From NCBI GenBank assembly GCA_014529385.2, contig CM043953.1, positions 76,746,872 through 76,810,871 of the forward strand: 64,000 nt of DNA, written 5' to 3'. The translations under genes were made by a program, and so were the position numbers. The DNA is from Adiantum capillus-veneris. Its lineage: Eukaryota > Streptophyta > Polypodiopsida > Polypodiales > Pteridaceae. A model generated the notes under the pieces. The model searched no databases and was not told where the DNA came from. It saw only the letters and a list, made by a program, of their open reading frames with translations. Each line of letters begins with the position of its first letter. Position 1 is the stretch's first letter. Shown piece after piece: positions 55,776-64,000 of the stretch.

Positions 55776-56139
55776 CCGACATCTACATCAAAGGTAGGGT
55801 AGTACTAGGACATCTTATACACATATATACTATTAGTCTTAAGTAGGGGCTAGTAGTGCCAATAGTCTAACATTGCACCTCTTTAGATATCATCACAATC
55901 TCAACCATGGTAAAACCAAGGGTATGTGGATCGTAAACCACAATGCCATGATTAAAAAGAGACTATACCTAAGCAAAAGTGTTAAACCATTGGGTGCTAT
56001 GCTCCCTTCTTTAGTGTCTACATACATGACATACACACATATATACATATGTGTGTATACATATACAAGTGCATACATATCTACACTTAGATGCGGATAT
56101 ATGCACATGTATATTCATGCATACACACACACACACACA
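55776..56139. other. non-coding stretch between the CACTA-2 genes
   Basis: Contains short ACACATATATAC runs. No gene signal. Confidence 0.4.
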
Positions 56140-56955
<816 letters not shown>

Positions 56956-57624
56956 TTCTTTTAAATTTTTCTTTTAGGTTTTTTGTTTAATGTTTAACTA
57001 TTTTGGTCTTACTTCGATCTTTTTTATTAAAAAATTCAACATCTTTTAAATAGGGCACTTTTTACTCTAATATAGCAATAATTTAACATTAAACAATCAA
57101 AAGAAAAAATATTTCATTTCTTTTCTCTATCTACTTCAACACTAATAAATTAACATTATGCATTAAATTGACACTAATCTCTCTTTCTTCCTCTCTTTTC
57201 CTGTCTCTCTCTCGTTTCTATTTTCTTAATCACACACAAAAGAAGAAAACACCTACAAGCTAATCACACACTCACAGGAAGCTAATCATGTTCTCAGCAC
57301 AAGCTAATCACACTCCCTCAAGCAATGCAAGGGAGGGAAACCAAGAACTCAAGCAAACAAGCAAAGTGAGGGCAAGGAAGAAAATGCCATCTACAAATAT
57401 GCAAGAGGTATGTGAATCTTTCATTTGTCTATCCTAACGTATCTGTGTTTAAGACAATAGGGCAGGGTGGGTTGGTAAATAAGATTACCTCTATTCTCTT
57501 TCTCCGTGGTTGTATCTTCTTGCATCCCCTTGTGTAGAGCTTTCGCACGATCGGTTCTTCTATCTCTCCCATGCCTTCTTCTCACGGTCCAATGGCGTTG
57601 ATGTGGCACTCCACCAAAGAATGC

Positions 57625-57625
<1 letters not shown>
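56956..57625. other. AT-rich spacer in CACTA-2
   Basis: No coding signal that I can support. CTAATCACAC-type phrases recur around 57230-57310. Confidence 0.35.

Positions 57626-57704
<79 letters not shown>
57626..57704. repeat. (TG)n microsatellite, about 39 units
   Basis: Uninterrupted TG run, followed within 10 bases by a GA run and then a G run. Confidence 0.95.
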
Positions 57705-57706
<2 letters not shown>

Positions 57707-57731
57707 AAGATAGAGAGAGAGAGAGAGAAAG

Positions 57732-57734
<3 letters not shown>

Positions 57735-57760
<26 letters not shown>
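57735..57760. repeat. poly-G tract, 26 bases
   Basis: A continuous run of G after GAGAGAAAGAGA. Length in the assembly may be inexact, because homopolymers are error-prone. Confidence 0.85.
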
Positions 57761-57762
<2 letters not shown>

Positions 57763-58409
57763 AGCTTGAAAGGGAGAGTGAGGTAGAGCTAGAGAGGGAG
57801 AGATGGAGAGGGAGAGGCAATAGGTGCAATGGGGTCAATGCAAACACAAGAAGGTATGCCCAAAAAATGTGGCATACTTTGCTCTGTTTATTTTTATGAC
57901 TGCAAATATTACCTTCCATACTACTGTGGATATTACCGCATCCAAGAAAAGTGCATGTTCAGATTAGTCTTTGAAGTTGCAGGCTTTGTGCAAAATCCAC
58001 TCCAATTTTCCACCCCTTTTAGTACCTTTTTTATTAATTTTTTACCTCTCTTTTCTTTTCTTACTCATTGCATTTTTCAAATTATTTTTCAATACTATTT
58101 TTACTTTTTAAAGCTTTGCTCTATTTTTCTACTCATTGTACTTTATTTAGATATATTGTTAGCCATTTCTCTGAATTTTTCGATTGAAAATCTAGCTGAC
58201 ACCTAATCTACTAGTTGTTCATTTTTTAGAGCACAAGTTATTTTTAATAAATTGTACTACTCATCACACTTTATTTAAATACATTTTGAGTCATTTCTCT
58301 CAATTTCCCGATTGAAAACATAACTAACACCTAACATACTAATTAATTGTTTATTTTTTACATCACTTGTGATTTTCAATAATTTTTTTGATTTAGCATG
58401 TCTTTGTTT
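57761..58409. other. AT-rich sequence upstream of the CACTA-2 transposase
   Basis: Contains ATATTACC motifs (about 57905 and 57932) like those at the CACTA-2 ends. A loose direct repeat with TTTATTTA and CATTTCTCT occurs near 58140 and 58268. No supported gene. Confidence 0.4.
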
Positions 58410-61400
58410 CATGCATGTGTAGGACGATTGGGATGATTGTGGCCCTCTGAACGGCTCTTAACGTGATCAGTGGCTCAAGGACAAACTCTCTTGTCCTTGT
58501 GCCAAGTGCAAACAGGCAATCCTTTTCTTGAGGTGCATTGCTTTGGAGCATGTGGAGAACGAGGGGGTTTAAAGACCTCAAAAAAGCACTCAAGTATATG
58601 AGAGTGAAGCCCCCCCTCGCTTGAGGATGTCCCCCATTGGTCTGTTTTTGGTGGTGGTGCTCTGGTACACAAGGCCAAGACAATGGCAAGAGTGATTGGG
58701 CAAAGGTATGGCACGTGGTGACCCTCCCACTAGCTCTAGTTTGACCACTTCTCCACATGCATCTCAGGGACACTTTGAGCTTGAGGATAAGCACATGTTT
58801 GACATGGTTGATGAGTTATTGGCTCATGAAGTCAACATGTGCGATGAATATTGTAGAACATGCACTCAATGGGTCACAGCAACGGAGGACAAGTTTTTAT
58901 TGAGTGTTTGAACACCTCTTTACAAAGGTGCATAGTACTCGGTGCTTCGGGCATTGTTCGGGAAGTCCTCAACTTGCAAGCAAAACTCACGGTTGAGCAA
59001 TGCAAGTGTAGATGCACTCCTTGTGTAAGTTCTATTTATGGCTTTTTATACATCTCTCTCCCTTTATGGAGTGGGCTTGCATTTGTATTGATAATATTTT
59101 CCAATGTAGTTTGATGAGCAAAATGCTTCCTAAAGATCGCCACATACCTCCAGATCACCAATGAGCTAGATCGTATGTCACTGCACTTGGCATGGCGTAT
59201 AAGTGTATCCACGCATGCATCAACAATTGCATACTATACTGCAATTATCACACACATGCTACCTCATGTCTCATGTGCAAGGAAGCATGCTACGAGACCG
59301 GAGTGATCGGGGTGCACCTACCTCACAAGGTATGGAGACATTTTCCACTAATCCCTCACATTCAACACATATTTAAAATCAGGTCTACATTGGATCTTCT
59401 CACATGGCACGCCAACCACCACTCAAATAATGGAATGATGTGTGTCCCTTCCAATTCACCTACACGGAGGCACATAGAGACTCAGTGGCCAGAGGTTTGG
59501 CTAGAGCCTTGACACTTGAGACTTGAGCTAGCAAGTGATGGTGACAATCCCTTTGGCACCAAGTCCACTTCATGGAGCACATGGCCTTTGGTGATCATCA
59601 ACTACAATATTCCACCATCGGAGACAACCAAGAAGGGAAATTTACTTATTTCCTTGAGGAAAGTACAAGGTGGAGAATATTGATGTCTACCTTGAGCCCC
59701 TCATCAAGGAGCTGGAGGAGTTATGGAGAGGCATCCCCGTTCTAGATGTCTGACTTACAAAGGAGAGGAGAGAAGCCATTGTGAGGAAAATCCTTATGTG
59801 AACTATGTACGACTACCCTGGGCTTGGTGAGATTTTTGGTATGTTATTTTCATTAATCTCTCTAGTTACCATTTGTACTTTGAAGCTTCTCTCTAACAAT
59901 GTGATATGTGTGCAGGGTTGTCCACATTGGGCCACAATGCATGCCCTACTTGCAGGTCATCATTGGTGATAGAGAGACCAGATGCCTTATGCAAGATAAT
60001 CTATCCATAAAACCATCATTTCCTGCCCCAATGTCATAGAAAATAAAAGGCTCCAACAAATGGAGAGACACCACTAAAGCACACGATGGCAGATTGGGTA
60101 ACTATTTGGGAAGAGCACTACAACATTGATCCGGTCCCAACTACTCCACCAAAAGGCATGTCAAGGTATTCCATATTTTTAAGGCTTCCATATTGGAAGG
60201 ACGTAAAAATACAACACCTCTTGGATCCCATGCACATATTCAAGAATATATCTCACACCCTGTGGGACCACATTATTGGCAAAAAGGACTCATTGGGAGT
60301 GAGGGAGGATTTGAGGGCCTTCAAACATCTCCTTGCCTCTGCCACTCCACGTTGATTCCCCAATGAGAATATTATGCTTCCTAAAGCACCATGGATGCTA
60401 ACCAAAGAAGAGATACATCAAGTAAAGGGTGCTATTGCATCTCTTTTATAAAATCAAAGAAAGGTGAAAGCGTTCAATTGTATGGGTTGAAGTCCCATGA
60501 TTGGCACCAGATGCTACATGTAATACCTTCTCTCTATTCTCTCCCTCTCCCTCTTTCTGTCTAGATATTGATTTGTCTGTGACTTTCTCTCACTTTCTCG
60601 TTTACTATTTTGACATTGTAGCTCATTTTGTTGGTGAATATGTGCATATGACGGGACAACAAAGTGAGGGAAGCTATTTTCAAACTCGAAGAGTTAGTAA
60701 GGTACACCACATCTCCACTCAACTAAACTTTTCTATGTACACAATACCTTGAACAAGCACTTATTGTTCTCTTGTGTGTTCTTTGTAGATTTGTAAGCTC
60801 CAAATAAATTGAAATAGATGTCATCCTTACTACTCAAACACTTGCCGTGAAAATTGTGTGTTCCATTGAGGATGTATTTCCTTGATCCGTTCTTCTTAGC
60901 CAAATCCACCTCTTGGTTCACGTATGACGAGATCTCTATATGCGGAGTAGTGCATGTACAATGGATGTTTGTTTTAGAGACGTTTTTAAAGACTCTCAAA
61001 GATTTTGTGCGGCTATGGTCCTAGCCAGAGGCATGTATGGCCGTGTAAGACGCATTTGTTTACATTTCAAAGTATTTGAAACAAGTTGATACATCAATGC
61101 CTCGCATGTGGTCAGATGAGAAGGATGTCAGGATGACTTCACACTTGCCAAGTGAAAAGGAAAATTTATTTAACATGGATATGGATCTAACCTAAGTGGT
61201 CAATAACTTTTGTATCCTCAATGCAAAGGTTATGACAAAGTGGGTGGACTTGTGAACAATGGTAAAGGCAAGGTATTTGTAAGAGAGGGAAGCATGGAAG
61301 CAAGCTCCTGGAGGTAGGAGGGCACCCCCAATGCCTAGACACCTTGCATGTTTCCCAGATTTCATCAGTGCCGAGTGGATTCATGAGAGAATGACCGAAG

Positions 61401-62295
61401 CAAAACCATGCAGAGAATACATCACCGATAAAGAGTGGAATTATGCACAAGGTTGCGTATAGTACTCATATTTTAAACCATCTTGTATAGTTTTTTGTTT
61501 ATTTTATCTTTGTGATTGATAAAATATATTTTCTTACTTTGTAGTGCCTTTTCTTTAACTATATTGTGGTCAAAGGGTCAACACCTTTGTACACGCCACC
61601 TTGATGAGCGTCGAACCACCATGGATTGGGGCATCATGGGCAACTTTGACACAAGTGGTGATGAAGCCAAGTATTGTGGGACTATTGAAAGGATACTAAA
61701 GGTAAATTTTAGAACCTTTCATACCTTCATCTTCAAGTGCAAGTGGTTTAAAAATGTGTCTAGATGGCATGAGAATGACTCTACATGGTGGACTCTAGTG
61801 TGGATTACACAAGGAGGTATGACAGTTTAGTTTTTCCACGCAATTGTGAGAAGGTGAGTGACTACCTTATTTACCTTTATTTGCTTGTAACATTAATTAT
61901 ACCAATGTCACTCTCTTTGAACTTCTCTTCTATAGGTCATCTATATCCCAGTAATCCACCAACCAAAACTTTGGTTCGTAGTTCCCGTAACACCTCAAGG
62001 GAGAACCATTTTTGCAAGTAATGAAGTGGAGACTATCTTCGATGCTCTCCCACCTACTACTTTGGATGAGGGGGAGACTGAAGAGAGAGAGATCGATGAT
62101 TCAAGTCCCACAATTGCAAGTCTTAGCAAGGATGATTTCCATGATGAAGATGAGATGGAGGATGACGAATTCAAAGATGATGAAGCCAACACATCCATAA
62201 TCAACAATCCTATTTCTCTCTTTATTGATTTAGGAGCCATGCGCTTAGAATTGGATGACGCTTGTTGTAGAGATCTTTTGGATGATGATTCATAA
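58410..62295 (+). pseudogene. TNP2-like CACTA transposase of CACTA-2, decayed
   Basis: Order of readable parts: CPCAKCKQAIL (about 58490; equivalent of CSCTLCK in CACTA-1); FDMVDELLAHEV (58796 on); a GT-AG intron at 59025-59109; GMAYKCIHACINNCILY and SCLMC (59190-59290); HKVWRHFPLIPHIQHIF and WHANHHSNN (59320-59440); a piece with INYNI; MSRYSIFLRLPYWKDVKIQ and LLDPMHIFKNIS (60150-60250); LPKAPWMLTKEEIHQVKG (60371 on); a gap where DUF4218 should be; then a DUF4216-like part WGIMGNFDTSGDEAKYCG and FIFKCKWFKN (61620-61760); and an acidic C-terminus to 62295. Stops and shifts between parts make it inactive. Confidence 0.85.
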
Positions 62296-63579
62296 ACATT
62301 TTGTATACTTTAGGTTATGAAAAAATTTTGTCATGTTATCCATTCATCTCTCTCTCTCTCTCTCTTCTCCTCTTTCTCTGTCTAATTTTGTGAATCATGC
62401 TAAATTATGTTAATCAAGTGGGAGTGATTACTTTAATTATGACAAAACATCTATAACTTTTTAGAACAATTATTCATGTAAATTAACAAATTATTTGCAT
62501 TTTTCTAAGGAACTTTGTTATTATGAAGCATTATGGGTGCAAGTGGAGCTAGCGTTTTGTGTTGTGTGCAGTGCGAGAGTGCTTTGAAGAAGAGCTTATT
62601 TATTGTGCTCCTTGCTCAACACCTTTTCATGACAAGAGAGCTCTTTGGCACCACTAATACATAAAGCCTTTCAGAATGTGAAAATAATGCATGGATACAA
62701 TCACTCGAGTGAAATGTGTGTGCGGTAGTAGAAGCGGTAATAAAGGCAATAATAAAAGTAGAAATATCCGTGGTAAGCAAGAGAATGAGAAAGATTCTTG
62801 CAAAAGTGTAGGCAACGTGCACATTGCTGCAAGATAGAGCTTGAGGAAACTAACATAGGTGCTACATTTGGTAAAATGTGGGTACACTTCACTCTATCAT
62901 ACCCATGCCTCGACAGAAGATGTCATCCATGTTTGGCTTCTCTTCTCTAACAATGCTTGCTTTACATGGAAACGCATGCATAACTCTAGGATAGAGCAGG
63001 CTCTTTGTAGTTTCATGTTTATCCGCGTAGCCATTGTTTCATGTTTTAATATCTTTTTTCCTTTTTTTTATATTTTAAATAGTGTTCTTTAATTTTTATT
63101 CACAAGCAAAATAGAGAGAAAAACCAAAATTTGAATGTTTAAGCATTGATAATAGGAGTGGCATTTGTGGCAGCAATATATGCAGTAATATGAGCGGCTA
63201 AATTTGTGAAAATTTAAAATACAAAAAAATACCCTCCTCCCTCCTCTCTCTTCTCTGACCAGCCCATTTTGGACTCTCTCTCTACAAAACATGGTAAAAG
63301 GTGATAAATGCTTTTATATTTTCATAGTGCTAAGTGTTTATATTAAAAGAGCTTTCCACGTAGAGAAGAGAAATATGGATTCAAGCATGGACTATCAACT
63401 CTTCTCTACCAGCTTCAGGATGAGGGAGAGGCCATGGCCTTGGATACCTTACCTTGATGAGTATGCTCTATGTATATATGTATTCAATGATACATGTTGA
63501 TATATAGCTAGTTATGTTTATGCTATTTGGTTTATGTATACTTTTAGGCGTTGGCCATGGTTAGAGATATATTCATGTA
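62296..63579. other. 3' non-coding and subterminal region of CACTA-2
   Basis: Holds a short CT run (62344-62374), GCGGTAGTAGAAGCGGTAAT near 62724 and GTAATATGAGCGGC near 63185. The last is shared in direct orientation with 53839-53853 at the 5' end. No gene supported. Confidence 0.5.
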
Positions 63580-63990
63580 TGTGCGGTTTTGGTTTTGGTT
63601 TTGGTAATGATTATGAACATTGTTATGGTTATTGTTATGGTTATGGTTTTCATTGTGTTATGATATTGGTTAAAGTTTTAAATTTGGTTATGGTTATGGT
63701 TTTGAAATCATGTCATGGTTATGGTTATGGTTATGGTTTGAAATTTGGTTATGGTTATGGCTTTGAAAATCCCTTAAGGTTATGGTTATGGTTTGATAAT
63801 TTCATTAGGGTTATTGTTTTGGAATCTGCTTTCACGCTTTGAGATTTTGGTTATGGTTTTGGAATCCGCTTAAGGTTATGGTTATGGTTATGGTTATGGT
63901 TATGGTTATGGTTATGGTTATGGTTATGGTTATGGTTATGGTTATGGTTATGGTTATGGTTATGGTTATGGTTATGGTTATGGTTATGGT
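63580..63990. repeat. GGTTAT hexamer array
   Basis: Degenerate from about 63580, then perfect GGTTAT for 117 bases (63874-63990, about 19.5 units). Interrupted blocks carry TTTTGGAATC phrases. The last ten bases of the window leave the array (TTTGCAATCC). Confidence 0.95.
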
Positions 63991-64000
63991 TTTGCAATCC

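Noticed and set aside
57510-57786. Cys-Val repeat ORFs over the TG tract
   Set aside because: Translation of a dinucleotide repeat; no independent support.
63311-63329. TTTTCATAGTG as the 3' terminal repeat of CACTA-2
   Set aside because: It matches CTTATAGTG only in the last bases. The flanking trinucleotide CTA does not match TTA at 53762-53764, and the GGTTAT tract would then lie outside the element, unlike in CACTA-1.
63580-63990. GGTTAT array as a chromosome end (telomere)
   Set aside because: Plant telomeres are TTTAGGG or TTAGGG types. This array is degenerate at its left side, ends before the window ends, and a related tract exists at 3535, so an element-linked repeat is more likely.

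Overview
The window looks like nuclear DNA of a land plant with a large, repeat-rich genome. The evidence is plant-type CACTA/EnSpm transposase domains, chromodomain-bearing Ty3/gypsy elements primed by initiator tRNA-Met, a Mutator-like gene with GT-AG introns, and abundant GA/CT microsatellites. I cannot name the species; nothing seen separates a fern, lycophyte, bryophyte or seed plant. I found no intact single-copy host gene. Almost everything is transposable element, satellite or decayed gene.

Layout. 1-4194: decayed CACTA element (CACTA-1, + strand) with a TNP2-type transposase pseudogene, a GGTTAT repeat tract, a foldback and a 3' terminal end reading GTAGTG. 4195-9690: leader, gag and protease part of a decayed gypsy element of Tat/Athila-like organisation (+). 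9692-13438: a satellite with a three-part higher-order repeat (A-B-S), interrupted by a solo LTR at 10382-11193. 13741-17942: a decayed multi-exon gene on the minus strand with a ParB-like DGNHR motif. 18470-21080: several short repeat families, including about a dozen copies of a GC-rich 19-mer.

22097-34510: a Mutator-like/SWIM zinc-finger gene (+) split by a young chromovirus (gypsy-1, 22803-31690, minus strand). Gypsy-1 has 1593-bp LTRs that are almost identical and a perfect 5-bp target duplication, TGGCC. 34903-35466: a 282-bp tandem duplication. 35751-38888: RNase H, integrase and an unusual post-integrase protease-like segment of a Tat-like gypsy element, followed by an LTR-like region with spaced palindromes and another decayed ORF to about 42700.

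42774-51466: an older chromovirus (gypsy-2, +) with frameshifts, a stop and a truncated right LTR. 51467-53764: the tail and LTR start of another retroelement. 53765 to the window end: a second decayed CACTA element (CACTA-2) with long CT, GT and G tracts, a minus-strand second gene, a + strand TNP2 pseudogene and a terminal GGTTAT array that runs nearly to the window edge.

How the parts relate: the loci are layers of insertion. Gypsy-1 is the youngest datable event and broke the Mutator-like gene. The solo LTR sits inside the satellite and also carries a target duplication. The two CACTA elements share domain order and both carry GGTTAT repeats downstream of the transposase. The leader at 4200-5300 and the region at 39000-40930 share spaced copies of one palindrome, which links the two Tat-like pieces to one family.
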